DNA of 64,000 nt from Tupaia tana (GCA_026018925.1 JAKSZU010000031.1:13259148-13323147); one strand, 5' to 3'. Shown: positions 8,601 through 16,568, counted from the first letter of the stretch. Notes: generated by a model from the sequence alone, not told the origin. Numbers and translations are program-made.

Positions 8601-11194
8601 ATTCTGGGAGTCCAGCACCTTAAACACCATGCAACCTACCGACCCCTTTTTTTTTGAGAGAGAATTTTGCTATAGAGTGCATGTGCTTCCCAGAGAGACA
8701 GAGAGAGACGGAGAGACAGAAAGTGAGAAATCACCCCCCAGGGGGAATGGCCACGCCGCAATCCCTTCTCCTCCATTCTCCTCTCGGGATCTTGGGCATG
8801 CACGCACTCACGTCCGGTGTGAATTTAAGCCACCAGGTCGGGGACTCGAACCACCGTTGTCCTTGTGGGAGTCCAGCGCCTTCCCCACCAGACCACCTGC
8901 TGGTGCTTTTATCTATGATTTATCGACCACCCATCAACCCACCATGTATGTAATCTATCACCCACGTATAAATCATCTATGAATAGTCTCTGCATTATCT
9001 ATCATCTAACCGATTACCTATTTATAAATCATCTACTAATAATCTATGCGTTGGGACCAGCAGGTGGCATGGTGGTTTAAGGTGCTGGACACTCCTGCAT
9101 GGCTGACCATGGTTCGAGTCCCAGACCCGGTGGCTTGCTTTCTCACTGTCCCTGTCTCTCTCTTTCTGTGTGTGTGTCTCTCTCTGGTCAAATTAAAATA
9201 AAGGAATGAATAAATAAAAAATTTAAAAACGATTACTTTAAAAAAAGCTATGCATTATCTATCACCTAATCTATCACCCAAGTATAAATCATCTATTAAT
9301 AATCTGGGCATTATCTATCATCTAATCTATCGCCTATTTATAAATCACACATGCATTATCTCTCATCTCCCTATTCTCTGTCATCTCTCATCTCTCTAGC
9401 TAATCTCTCACCCATTTAGAAAGCCTCTATTAATAATGTATGTACTGGGGCCAGCAGGGGGCGTGATGGTTAAAGGCATTGGATTCCCAACTGGATGGCC
9501 ATGGTTCGAGTCCCGGGCCTGGTGGCTTGTTTTCCCTTTTCCCATGTTCTCTCTGTCTCTCTCTGGTCAAATGAAAATAAGTGAATGACTAAACAAAATG
9601 AAATAAAAACAATTCTTCAAAATAGAAGAAATAAAGTTAAATAAAAACTAATTCTTTAAAAACACCATGCCTTATCCGTCATCTGACCTCCGGGCTGTGT
9701 ACTAATGGTTCTGTCTGAGGTCATACGTACCCACCTGTCACCTGTCTGTGAGGGGTCACCGCCCTGCCACCTGTCATCCCTCTGTGTGCCTAATCTGTCA
9801 TGCGCTCTGTGTCCTGTCGCCCTCCTTCCTGCGTAGACAGGAGCTCGCCTCTCGGGTGTCTGTGTGGGTCCCTTTCCGGTTAGGTCAGACACTCTCTGAG
9901 CCCAGGGAGTCAGGTCCCCGGACACCCCCGGACAGACAGGAGCCAGCGATTCCCGTCTCAGTGATGCGCCACGCGTGTGCTTGCGGTGTGTGGGGGGACG
10001 CGGGACGTGGGCCGGGCAGGGGCAGGCCGCGTACCCTCTTTTCGATCGGTCCGTTCCTGTCGGGGGTCATCAGGCACCTGGTGCTGGTGGCGTTTTCTCT
10101 GCAGTCCCAAGATAGCGTCATCGTCCTCGGGTTGAACCTCAGGTGTAGACCGGGGGTCAGTTCCGGGGTGGGCGAACCTGCCGGCGATGAGCACAGGGAC
10201 TCAGAAACTGACTGTCCCTGTTTTCATTCCCTTGATCAACCCTTCCCTGGGTGGCAAGACAGACGTGTCCGGGCCGAGAGTGTCAAAGCACATCACGGAG
10301 GGGCTGATAGAATCCCGGGGGAAGTTGGGGAACGGGGTCTTCCTCTCCCCGATGTTTGGAGACCACGTAGCTCAGCCTGCAAAAATGACGCTTTCGGGAC
10401 CAGCGAGTGCCGCAGTGAGTGGGTAAAGCTGGACTCCCACATGAATGACTGCGGTTCAAATCCCGAACCCGGCGGCTTGAACATCACACCAGGTGCGTGT
10501 GCGTACGTGCCTCGAATCCCGAGAGGAGAATGGAGGAGAAGGGACTGCAGTGTGACCATCCCCTGGGGGGGTGATTTCTCACTTTCTGACTCTCTAATCA
10601 GTGCATGTACTCTGTGGCAAAAATATCTTACAAAAAATAAGAGAAAATAACGGGAGCCGGCAGGTGGCACGGTGGTTAAGGGTGCTGGATTCCCACGTGG
10701 CCAACCGTGGTTCAAGTCCTGGACCTGGTGGCTTGCTTGCTCACTTTCTCTCTCTCTATCCCTCTCTGGTCAAATTAAAATAAGTAAATAAATCAAGTTA
10801 GATAAAATAATTCCTTTTTTTTTTTTTTTTAATGACATTTTGTGTAAATGTCACCCTGGAACAGGCCCCAATCTCCCAGAGCATCTGACCACACTGCTCA
10901 GGGTCTGGCCACGCGCCCTCTGGACCTGAGTGAGCCCCCCGCTTTTCCTCGGGAACATCGCCACGGCTTGCTGTCGACCCGCACAGGTTCTACTGGGCTG
11001 GCCGGGACGGACACGGTTCTTAACAAAGGTGGGGGAAAGTAAGGCGGGTGGCTGGTAGGGGCTGCGTCCCGGGCCCCGGGGACGGAAGCCACAGCAGAGA
11101 GTCCACGCACACACTCACCTGGGAGCTCCGGGACCAGGAGGGCCGCCACGTCCACGGACCCACACAGCAGGAGGGCCACCGCCAGGAGCCCCAT
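2468..11194 (-). CDS. CSF2RA: GM-CSF receptor alpha chain, ectodomain part of gene (spliced, 3' part outside window)
   Basis: Joined coding exons on the minus strand: 11194-11119, 10177-10035, 8166-8043, 6833-6704, 5966-5794, 5232-5099, 3918-3889, 2603-2468. They total 946 nt, about 315 residues, and intron phases match throughout (1, 0, 1, 2, 1, 0, 0, then 1 at the open end). The product is the low-affinity alpha subunit that binds GM-CSF at the cell surface and pairs with the common beta chain (CSF2RB) for JAK2/STAT5 signalling. Visible hallmarks are an N-terminal signal peptide, the class I cytokine-receptor cysteine pattern (SWDC, ECSC, NFSC, MNCTW, VGCHL), a PPANVTV hinge, and WSAWS near the end. 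N-glycosylation sequons include NATS, NASH, NFSC, NCTW, NGSS, NVTV and NSSH. The transmembrane and intracellular exons are not seen and should lie left of position 1. IL3RA is the closest paralogue; FLYIRD and DFQYQLDIQ fit CSF2RA better. Confidence 0.93.
2840..3093 (-). mobile_element. L-type SINE, diverged
   Basis: GGCGTCTGCACTCCCGGGAGAGAGACAGAG, AC-rich insert at 2920-2945, head ending CACGCCATGTGCTGGCCCC. Confidence 0.8.
3100..3336 (-). mobile_element. L-type SINE, diverged
   Basis: GGCGTGTGCACTCACCAGAGAGAC, GGACTCGAAC B box complement, head ending CATGCCACCTCCTGGC. Confidence 0.82.
3361..3625 (+). mobile_element. L-type SINE
   Basis: GACCAGCAGGTGGTACGATGG head, complete L core (GTGCGTGCGTGCCCAAGATCC, GAGAATGGAGGAGAAGGGATTGCGG), A-rich tail. 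Confidence 0.9.
3889..3918 (-). CDS. CSF2RA: CSF2RA 30-nt micro-exon
   Basis: A strong polypyrimidine acceptor (GGTTTCGTTTTTTTCTAG|AAC) and a consensus donor (CCACTG|GTAAGT) bracket exactly 30 nt, phase 0 on both sides. It encodes [10 protein letters not shown], ten residues that sit where human CSF2RA has NTQPGTENLL. It lies between the exons at 5099-5232 and 2468-2603, both phase 0 at the facing ends. The residue match alone is modest; the splice signals, length, phase and order make the case. Confidence 0.8.
3985..4132 (-). mobile_element. L-type SINE 3' half
   Basis: GCTAGAGAGAAAGAGACAGAG and ACCCCTTCTCCTGCC match the L element on the minus strand; the head half is absent. Confidence 0.6.
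4138..4326 (-). mobile_element. S-type SINE
   Basis: A/T tail, TTTGACCAGAGAGACACAGAG, GGACTCGAACC, head ending CATGCCACCTGCTGGTCCCC. Confidence 0.9.
4394..4648 (-). mobile_element. L-type SINE
   Basis: GAGAGGTTTTCGCTATAGGGC through the intact core to ATGCTAACTGCTGGTCCC; little diverged. Confidence 0.92.
4649..4745 (-). mobile_element. SINE head fragment
   Basis: Only the tRNA-like part is recognisable: GGACTGGGATTCGAATGGCAG and CAGGCCATGCATCTGGCC. Confidence 0.6.
5099..5232 (-). CDS. CSF2RA: CSF2RA exon, start of membrane-proximal FNIII domain
   Basis: Acceptor CTCGTTGCAG|AGCGGC and donor CGGCAG|GTCGGT; 134 nt, phase 1 in and 0 out. It encodes [19 protein letters not shown], then [20 protein letters not shown] and DIQRQ. 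PPANVTV is the interdomain hinge, and two sequons are present (NVT, NSS). The frame stays open past the donor, with a weak resemblance (RGQENL) to the human segment that follows. The micro-exon at 3889-3918 supplies that segment better. Confidence 0.92.
5508..5760 (+). mobile_element. L-type SINE
   Basis: GGGACCAGCAGATGGCATCATGG head, complete L core, tail at CTGGCAAAAAGC. It ends 34-36 nt from the CSF2RA donor at 5793. Confidence 0.9.
5794..5966 (-). CDS. CSF2RA: CSF2RA exon, second half of first cytokine-receptor domain
   Basis: Acceptor GATTGCACAG|GGGGAG and donor GACATGG|GTAAGG; 173 nt, phase 2 in and 1 out. It encodes [20 protein letters not shown], then [17 protein letters not shown] and [22 protein letters not shown] and YFLVNG are near-invariant with human. 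An L-type SINE ends about 36 nt past the donor. Confidence 0.94.
6071..6233 (+). mobile_element. S-type SINE, short head
   Basis: GGGCTGGCAGGTGGCGTGGTGG, GGTTCGAGTCCC, long (TC) stretch, GGTCAAATTAACATGAATAAATAAAG. The segment before GACTCAC is shortened. Confidence 0.88.
6238..6390 (+). mobile_element. L-type SINE, 5'-truncated
   Basis: Begins inside the core (CAGGCACATGTGTGCACACACCC), then GAGAATGGAGGAGAAG and the CT stretch to CCCTAGGACAAAC. Confidence 0.8.
6404..6656 (+). mobile_element. L-type SINE
   Basis: GGGACCAGATGACGCTATAATGG head, intact core, tail at CCCATAGCAAAAATCC. It ends about 49 nt from the CSF2RA donor at 6703. Confidence 0.9.
6704..6833 (-). CDS. CSF2RA: CSF2RA exon, first half of cytokine-receptor module
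   Basis: Acceptor CTCTCCCCAG|GAGCGG and donor CACCAA|GTGCGT; 130 nt, phase 1 in and 2 out. It encodes [19 protein letters not shown] followed by [23 protein letters not shown] and MNCTW supply the first conserved cysteine pair of the module and two sequons. An L-type SINE tail ends about 49 nt downstream of the donor. Confidence 0.94.
6898..7130 (+). mobile_element. L-type SINE, diverged
   Basis: GGGCCAGCCACGTTGTACAGCGG head, TACGTGTGCGTGCGTGCCC core, CTATACCC tail. Confidence 0.8.
7158..7328 (+). mobile_element. S-type SINE
   Basis: GGAGCCAGCGGGTGGCTTGGTGG head, (TC)n, GGTCAAATTAAAATAAATG tail. Confidence 0.92.
7329..7712. other. Intronic DNA, possible old L1 3' remnant at 7440-7690
   Basis: A C/T-rich stretch (CCCTCCCTTTCACCCTCCC) followed by CATGGCCTGCTTCGCTCAGC resembles the 3' UTR region of mammalian L1 elements. 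Weak similarity judged by eye. Confidence 0.35.
7713..7951 (-). mobile_element. L-type SINE
   Basis: TTAGAGGTTTCTGCC, GTGCGCTCACCAAGGAGAG, head ending TATGCCACCTGCTGGTCCC; lacks part of the GGGATGGCC segment. Confidence 0.85.
8043..8166 (-). CDS. CSF2RA: CSF2RA exon, N-terminal domain second half
   Basis: Acceptor AACTCTTTAG|CCC and donor AACCCAG|GTAGGG; 124 nt, phase 0 in and 1 out. It encodes [20 protein letters not shown] and then [26 protein letters not shown] and KLLY are strongly human-like. An L-type SINE begins only 20 nt upstream of this acceptor (8186), so everything beyond that point of the normal branch-point region has been replaced. Confidence 0.92.
8186..8456 (+). mobile_element. 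Young L-type SINE beside the CSF2RA splice acceptor
   Basis: Full-length element with a perfect 16-bp target-site duplication, AAGAGTTGCAACCAGA, at 8170-8185 and 8457-8472. Head GGGACCAGCAGTTAGCGTC, full core, A-rich tail. The insertion starts 20 nt upstream of the acceptor of the exon at 8043-8166, antisense to the gene. Confidence 0.97.
8505..8646 (-). mobile_element. S-type SINE, shortened
   Basis: TTTTATTTATTATTTTTTAAC, TTGACCAGACAGAGACAGAG, head ending ATGCAACCTACCGACCCC. Confidence 0.82.
8647..8906 (-). mobile_element. L-type SINE
   Basis: Poly-T, GAGAGAATTTTGCTATAGAG, full core, head ending GACCACCTGCTGGTGC. Confidence 0.9.
8907..9445. repeat. Degenerate ATCT/TATAAATCATC repeat split by a SINE
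   Basis: Imperfect units of about 50-60 bp built from TATCTATCATCTAATC and TATAAATCATCTATTAATAATC, visible at 8907-9052 and 9240-9445. The S-type SINE at 9053-9238 interrupts the array, so the array predates it. Confidence 0.75.
9053..9238 (+). mobile_element. S-type SINE inside the ATCT array
   Basis: GGGACCAGCAGGTGGCATGG head, GGTTCGAGTCCC, CT stretch with a small TG run, GGTCAAATTAAAATAAAGG tail. Confidence 0.92.
9447..9655 (+). mobile_element. S-type SINE
   Basis: GGGGCCAGCAGGGGGCGTGATGG head, GGTCAAATGAAAATAAGTG tail with two A-rich extensions. Confidence 0.9.
10035..10177 (-). CDS. CSF2RA: CSF2RA exon, N-terminal domain first half
   Basis: Acceptor CCGGCAG|GTTCGC, 143 nt, phase 1 in and phase 0 out. 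It encodes the segment with [18 protein letters not shown] and [19 protein letters not shown] and RC are the first disulfide cysteines of the N-terminal fibronectin-III-like domain, and NAT is a sequon. The donor AGAGG|GTACGC is non-ideal at +4 and +6 but fits the phase-0 acceptor of the next exon. Confidence 0.88.
10396..10646 (+). mobile_element. L-type SINE, diverged head
   Basis: GGGACCAGCGAGTGCCGCAG head, AGGTGCGTGTGCGTACGTGCC core, CTCTGTGGCAAAAATATC tail. Confidence 0.87.
10650..10835 (+). mobile_element. S-type SINE
   Basis: GGGAGCCGGCAGGTGGCACGG head, TCTCTCTCTATCCC, GGTCAAATTAAAATAAGT tail, poly-T after it. Confidence 0.92.
10836..11118. other. Intronic DNA after the ATG exon
   Basis: Unique GC-moderate intron of CSF2RA. 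No repeat recognised. Confidence 0.5.
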
Positions 11195-11219
11195 GGGCAG
11201 AGCCGGAGGCACCGAGCAC
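11119..11219 (-). CDS. CSF2RA: CSF2RA exon with start codon and signal peptide
   Basis: The acceptor reads TGTGTCCCTCAG|GTGCTC and the donor CTCCCAG|GTGAGT. The ATG at 11194-11192 opens a hydrophobic leader, [12 protein letters not shown], followed by [14 protein letters not shown]. The ALLVPE segment corresponds to the start of the mature human chain. An in-frame ATG at 11230 lies upstream of the acceptor, in intron, so it is not the start. Bases 11219-11195 are 5' UTR. The exon ends in phase 1 (G|GT). A non-coding first exon further upstream is implied, as in human. Confidence 0.88.
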
Positions 11220-11396
11220 CTGAGGGACACACAGGAAACCCGTGCTCACAGGACGCTCCTGGAGGGGACCAGAAGGTGCTTCCCAGAGAGGGTCTGCGGA
11301 CACGAACACAGGTGGGGACAGAGACCCGGGACTGAGGGGTCGCTGTCAGCTGCAGAGGGCTCGCAGGGACATGGCTCAGTCTGTCACACGGGACCA

Positions 11397-12368
11397 GGAT
11401 GTGGGCGTCTCTGGGACACTACTCCGTCTCCCACACGGGGACCACGTGGGGACGTGGGTATCTCTCCCACACAGGGGGACACTACTCCGTCTCCCACACG
11501 GGGACCGGGACGTGGGCGTCTCTGGGACACTACTCCGTCTCCCACACGGGGACCGGGACGTGGGCGTCTCTGGGACATTAATCTGTCTCCCACACGGGGA
11601 CTGGGACGTGTGCGTCTCTGGGACACTACTCCGTCTCCCACGCGGGGGACCCCACGCGGGGACCGGGACCGGGATGGGCGTCTCTGGGACACTACTCCGT
11701 CTCCCACACGGGGACCGGGACATGGGCATCTCTGGGACACTACTCCATCTCTCACACGCGGGGACCGGGACGTGGGCGTCTCTGGGACACTACTCCGTCT
11801 CCCACGCGGGGACCGGGACATGGGCGTCTCTGGGACACTACTCCGTCTCCCACACGGGGACCGGGACATGGGCATCTCTGGGACACTACTCCGTCTCTCA
11901 CACGGGGACCGGGACGTGGGCGTCTCTGGGACACTACTCCGTCTCCCACGCGGGGACCGGGACGTGGGCGTCTCTGGGACATTACTCCGTCTCTCACACG
12001 GGGATCAGGATGTGGCCATCTCTGGGACACTACTCCGTCTCCCACGTGGGGACCGGGACGTGGGCGTCTCTGGGACACTACTCCGTCTCCCACGCGGGGA
12101 CCGGGACGTGGGCGTCTCTGGGACATTACTCCGTCTCCACACGGGGACCGGGATGTGGGCGTCTCTGGGACACTACTCCGTCTCCCACGCGGGGACCGGG
12201 ACGTGGGCGTCTCTGGGACACTACTCCGTCTCCCACACGGGGACCGGGACGTGGGCGTCTCTGGGACACTACTCCGTCTCCCACGCGGGGACTGGGACGT
12301 GGCGTCTCTGGGACACTACTCCGTCTCCCACGCGGGGACCAGGACGTGGGCGTCTCTGGGACATTACT
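11397..12368. repeat. 48-bp minisatellite in the CSF2RA 5' UTR intron
   Basis: About 20 tandem copies of a 48-bp unit containing GTGGGCGTCTCTGGGACACT and CTCCGTCTCCCACACGGGGA. Variant units carry CACGCGGGG or CATGGGCATC. Because 48 is divisible by 3 and stops are absent, long open frames run on both strands; they are not genes. Confidence 0.96.
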
Positions 12369-12370
12369 CT

Positions 12371-12628
12371 GTCATTTATTTATGGTTTTAGAGAAGATTT
12401 TTGCTATAGGGTGTGTGCACTCACCGGAGAGATAGAAATAGAGACAGGAAGTGAGAAATCACCCCCAGGGTCGATAGCCACGCCACAATCCCTTCTCTCC
12501 GTTCTCCTCTCGGTATTTGGGGCACGTACGCACACGCGTGAGTTTCAAGCCACCAGGTCTGGGACTCAAATCGTGGTCGATTACGTGGGAGTCCGGTGAT
12601 GTGAGCATCACGCCACCTGCGGGTCCCT
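12371..12628 (-). mobile_element. L-type SINE
   Basis: GTTTTAGAGAAGATTTTTGCTATAGGGTG, GGGACTCAAATCG B box complement, head ending CACGCCACCTGCGGGTCCC. Confidence 0.9.
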
Positions 12629-12710
12629 GACGACCCAGTGTGAAGTGGAGACATACAATGCCTCTCTTTCATAGTCTGACCCGCTTCACTTAGGGTTAAA
12701 TCACGCAGCC
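12629..12710. mobile_element. Possible L1 3'-end remnant
   Basis: CCTCTCTTTCATAGTCTGAC and CGCTTCACTTAGGGTTAAAT resemble the conserved L1 3' region. Weak and short. Confidence 0.35.
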
Positions 12711-12800
12711 CTGGGGCCAGCAGGTGGCGTGGTGACTAAGGCACTGAACTCCCATATGGCCAAGCACAGTTCAAGTCCTGCACCCGGCAGGGGGGTGTCT
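12711..12800 (+). mobile_element. S-type SINE head running into an expanded CT tract
   Basis: GGGGCCAGCAGGTGGCGTGG head and TTCAAGTCCTGCACCCGGC are present. The usual 30-50 bp CT stretch continues instead into the CT/CTTT tract. Confidence 0.85.
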
Positions 12801-13160
12801 TTTCCTTTCTCCCTTCCTTTCTCTCTCTCTCTCTCTCTTTCTTTTGCTTTCCTTTCTTTCTCTTCTTTCTGTTTCTCTTTCTTCTTTCTTTCTTTCTTTT
12901 TTTTCTCTCTTCTCTTTTTATTTTTCTTTTTTCCCTGTTCTTTCACTTCTCTATCTTTCCTTCTTTTTTCTTCTTTTTCTTTTCTTCTCTTTTTCTTTCT
13001 CTTTCTCTATTTTCTTTCTCTTACTTTAATTTTCTTCCTCTTTCTTTCATTTTCTTTCTCTTTCTTTCTTTTAATTTCTTCTTTTCTTTTCTTTCTCTTT
13101 CTTCCCTTTCTTTCTCTTTCTCCTTTTTTTCTTCTTTCTTTCTCTCTCTCTTTCTTTCTC

Positions 13161-13192
<32 letters not shown>

Positions 13193-13215
13193 TCCTCTCT
13201 TTCTTTCTTTCTCTT

Positions 13216-13278
<63 letters not shown>

Positions 13279-13336
13279 TCCTTCTTTCTTTTTCTCTCTC
13301 TCTCTTTCTTTCTTTCTTTTCTCTCTCTTTCTTTTT

Positions 13337-13375
<39 letters not shown>

Positions 13376-13460
13376 CTCTTTCTTTCTTTCTTTTTTTTCT
13401 CTCTCTCTTTCTTTCTTTTCTCTCTCTTTCTTTCTTTCTTTTCTCTCTCTCTCTTTCTTT

Positions 13461-13515
<55 letters not shown>

Positions 13516-13564
13516 TCTCTCTTTCTTTCTCTTTCCTTTCTCTTTCTTTCTTTCTCTTTCTTTT

Positions 13565-13602
<38 letters not shown>

Positions 13603-13742
13603 TTTCTCTTCTTTTTCTTTTCTTTCTTTCTCTTTCTTCCTTTTCTTTCTTTGTTTGTTTCTTTTTCTTTCTCTTTCTCCTCTTTCTCTTTCTTTTCCTT
13701 TCTCTCATTCTGTCTGTCTCTCTCTCTTTCATCTCTTTCTTT
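12795..13742. repeat. Pure pyrimidine CT/CTTT tract, about 950 bp
   Basis: Almost uninterrupted (CTTT)n and (CT)n pyrimidine strand between an S-type head and a minus-strand L-type tail. Copy 2 of block R begins inside this tract (31774). Confidence 0.97.
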
Positions 13743-13977
13743 TTAAGTTTTTGCCATAGGCATATGCATTCTCTAGAGAGAGATGGGGACGGTGAGAAAT
13801 CACCCTCCGGGGGTGGGGGGATGGCTTTGCCACAATCCCTCATCCTCCATTCTCCTCTTGGGACCTTGGTCATGCACACACTCGGCGTGAGCTTCATGCT
13901 ATCGGCTGCAGGACTCGAACCGCAGTAGACTACATGGGACTCCAGCAACGTAAGCATTCCTCCATCTGCTGGTCTCC
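13741..13977 (-). mobile_element. L-type SINE
   Basis: AAGTTTTTGCCATAGGCATATGC, GACTCGAACCGCAGTAGACT, head ending CCATCTGCTGGTCTCC. Copy 2 at 31863-32099. Confidence 0.88.
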
Positions 13978-14118
13978 CAGTATTATTATTTTTTAATTCA
14001 CCAGATAGAAAGAGCTAGGGAAATTGAGAAAGCAAGCCGCCAAGTCCAGGACTCCAACCAACCGTGGTTGTCAACATGGGAGTCCAGTGCCTTATCCACC
14101 ATGTGACCCTCCGGCCTC
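13978..14118 (-). mobile_element. S-type SINE
   Basis: TTTTTTAATTCACCAGATAG, AGAAAGCAAGCCGCCAAGTC, head ending ATGTGACCCTCCGGCC. Copy 2 at 32100-32240. Confidence 0.85.
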
Positions 14119-14372
14119 TCCATTTTCCTTTTAGAAAAATAGTTTGCTAGGCAGAGTACCCGCTAGCCAGAGACGGAAGGACGGAGAGCGAGCAAACGCA
14201 GTGGGGCACGGCCCAGCCTCGAGGCCTCCTCCTCCATCACGGCACCCACCGGGATTTTCCGCACGCACACAAGCACGCACTGTGCTTTGCACGCTGCTGG
14301 ACCGGGACTCCAACCGTGGTCAGCTGTGTGGGACCCAAGACTCCCTTACTGCCAGGACACGGAGCCGGCTTT
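14119..14372 (-). mobile_element. L-type SINE, old
   Basis: CCTCCTCCTCCATCACGGC, CGCACGCACACAAGCACGC and CCGGGACTCCAACCGTGG preserve the core, with heavy divergence. Copy 2 at 32241-32494. Confidence 0.7.
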
Positions 14373-14652
14373 CTTTAAAACCCTCAACCACCCTCTATCC
14401 AGAGACCAACCACAGCTCTCCCCCAGCCTCAGAGCCTTCGTGATCTAGAAACCGGGGCGTGGACACCTCACTTCTTCTTTCTGCAGAATCGACTTCCCGA
14501 AACGGAGGAGTTGCAACAGGGTCCCCTCCCACGTGGCGTGGCCCGGGCTCTGCCTGTCCTAGGACCCCGAGCAGTCACCGCAAGTGAAGGTCCTGCCTTC
14601 CCGGTGAAGCTCATTCCGGCTGACAGGGAGCGCCGACGTTAAATGCCTTGGA
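14373..14652. other. Unique DNA in block R
   Basis: About 280 bp of GC-rich unique sequence. No gene or repeat recognised. Confidence 0.5.
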
Positions 14653-14897
14653 GAGGGACCGGCAGGTGGCGTGATGGTTATGGTGCTGGGCCCCGGCTGA
14701 GCACGGCGTGAGGCCTGGACGCGGCTGCTCGGAAACTCGCCGGGCGCGTGTGCGTGCGTGCCCAAGTCTGCAGGGGAGAATGGAGGACGAGGGGTTGTGG
14801 CGTGGCCGTCCCCCGGAGGGGCATCTCTCGCTTTCCCCCTTCCACCTCTCTGCAGCAAGCACACGTACCCTGGGGCAAGAATCCGACTATTCTACAA
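14653..14897 (+). mobile_element. L-type SINE
   Basis: GGGACCGGCAGGTGGCGTGATGG head, GCGTGTGCGTGCGTGCCCAAG core, CCCTGGGGCAAGAATCC tail. The B box is degraded. Confidence 0.85.
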
Positions 14898-15094
14898 TGA
14901 CGACTACTACTAACCTGGAGAAATTGCCGCCCGTTTTGTTATCTCGTCATTCACTTTCAATTTCCTTAATGACTAGAGTGGGTATGAGTGGACCTAACCA
15001 AAAATAGCGGGTCAGTTTCCCATTTTGATCATTTCTTTGTTCAGTTTGATTTTCTTTTAGTCCTTTCACTTTTCTTCTTTTTCTTTTCCTTTCT

Positions 15095-15371
15095 TCTTTT
15101 TTTTTTTTTTTTTTTTAGAGAGATTTTTGTTATAGGGCATGACTGCATGCCAAAGAGACAGAGAGAGAGACAGAGAGACAGAAAGTGAGAAATCGCCCCC
15201 CAGAAAGATGGCGACGCCACAATCCCTTCTCCTCCATTCTCCTCTCGGGATCTTGGACACGCACGCACACGCGCCCGGCGTGAGTTTTAAGCTGCCGGGT
15301 CCAGGACTTGAACCACGGTCGACTACGTGGGAGTCCAACAATGTGATCATGCTACCATTTGCTGGTCCCGG
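15095..15371 (-). mobile_element. L-type SINE
   Basis: Poly-T, AGAGAGATTTTTGTTATAGGGC, intact core, head ending CTACCATTTGCTGGTCCC. Copy 2 at 33217-33492. Confidence 0.9.
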
Positions 15372-15383
15372 TCCTTTGACTTT

Positions 15384-15556
15384 TCAAAGTTTAATTTTAT
15401 TTATTATCATTTTTTTAAAAATTTGCTACAGGGCATGCCCACCAGAGAGAGAGAAAGAGGGAAAGTGAGAACGCAAGCCGCCAAGTCCAGGACTGGAACC
15501 ATGGTCAGCCACGTGGGAGTCCATGCCTTAACCACCATGCCAGCTGCTGGCTCCTA
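15384..15556 (-). mobile_element. S-type SINE
   Basis: AATTTTATTTATTATC, CAAGCCGCCAAGTCCAGGAC, head ending CCATGCCAGCTGCTGGCTCC. Confidence 0.82.
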
Positions 15557-15703
15557 CTTTTGTTTTTTTTTTTTAACTTGACTTTTGCAACAGTTAAAAA
15601 GGGTAAGTTAAAAAGAAAAAGGGGAAAGGGGCAGACCTGTGGTAACGTGGTTACGGGCCGTGTTAGGAACCAGTCCCACCCACATGCCTGATGGCATTTC
15701 TCT

Positions 15704-15864
15704 AAAAGAATCACTTATTTAATTTTATTTATTTTCACTGGACCAGAGAGACACACACACAGACACACACAGAGGGGAAGTCAGGGCCAGGGCTGGGACT
15801 TGAACCATGGTCGCCCATGTAGGCGTGTCCAGTGCCTTAACCACCATACCACCTGCTTGTCCCT
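15704..15864 (-). mobile_element. S-type SINE
   Basis: TTATTTAATTTTATTTATTTTC, GGACTTGAACCATGGTCGCC, head ending CATACCACCTGCTTGTCCC. In copy 2 the last 30 bp or so of the head are removed by a 43-bp deletion. Confidence 0.88.
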
Positions 15865-15895
15865 GGTGACTCTCACTTAACTATGGTCCCATTGG

Positions 15896-16058
15896 GGACA
15901 CAAAAAACAAGCCAGGAGTGCGGGTGCCCCGAATCCTGACGCAATGCAGAGAAGCTGGAGAAGGGATGGTGGTGTGACCGCACACCTTGGGAGGGTTCTC
16001 TCTGTCTCTCTGTCTCTGGAGCATGCGTGTGCCCAATATCAATAGCAAAAAAAACAAA
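15896..16058 (+). mobile_element. L-type SINE, 5'-truncated
   Basis: GCGGGTGCCCCGAATCC, GAAGCTGGAGAAGGGATGG, CT stretch, CCCAATATCAATAGCAAAAAAAAC. Confidence 0.72.
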
Positions 16059-16291
16059 GTGGGGGGGAGAAAAGCTAAGTCCCTTTCTTGGAAAGATATG
16101 GAAAGAGCTTTAAACGCACGTTAGTAAGTGAACGGAGGTGGTCTGAAAACACAGCATGATACATGAATAGGATTCTAGCTATTTGGAATTCTGGGAAAGT
16201 CAAATACATCTTTGGAGACGATAAAAACATCCGTGGCTGTCTCTGGGTACCATAGAAGGGAGAATGCATAGCTGGAATCCAGCAAAATTCT

Positions 16292-16543
16292 TCTCTAGTT
16301 TTGCCGAAGGACACGTGTGTTCTCTAGGGAGAGACAGAGAGAGACACACAGAGAGGGAAAGTGAGAAATCACCTTCCAGGGGGATGGCCACACCGCAATC
16401 CCTTCTCCATTCTCCTGTTGAGATTTTGGGCATGCACGCACACGCGCCCTGTGTGATTTTCAAGCTGCCGGGTCCAGGACTTGAACTGCCCAGTTGGTCA
16501 TTTGGAATCCAGCACCTTAACGTCCCTGCCACCTCCTAACCCA
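16292..16543 (-). mobile_element. L-type SINE
   Basis: CTCTAGTTTTGCCGAAGGAC, core present, head ending CCCTGCCACCTCCTAACCC. Confidence 0.85.
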
Positions 16544-16568
16544 AAGATCAGGGTCTTTTTTTTAAAAA

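Noticed and set aside
11195..11230. Upstream ATG giving a 12-residue longer CSF2RA leader
   Set aside because: It lies beyond the AG acceptor at 11220-11221, in intron, and would put a non-hydrophobic stretch before the signal peptide.
11397..12368. Regular direct repeats that might suggest a CRISPR array
   Set aside because: The units abut with no unique spacers, and the sequence is vertebrate; it is a minisatellite.
12729..13957. Phe/Ser/Leu polymer frame and Lys/Arg/Glu polymer frame
   Set aside because: Translations of the CT/CTTT tract on opposite strands.
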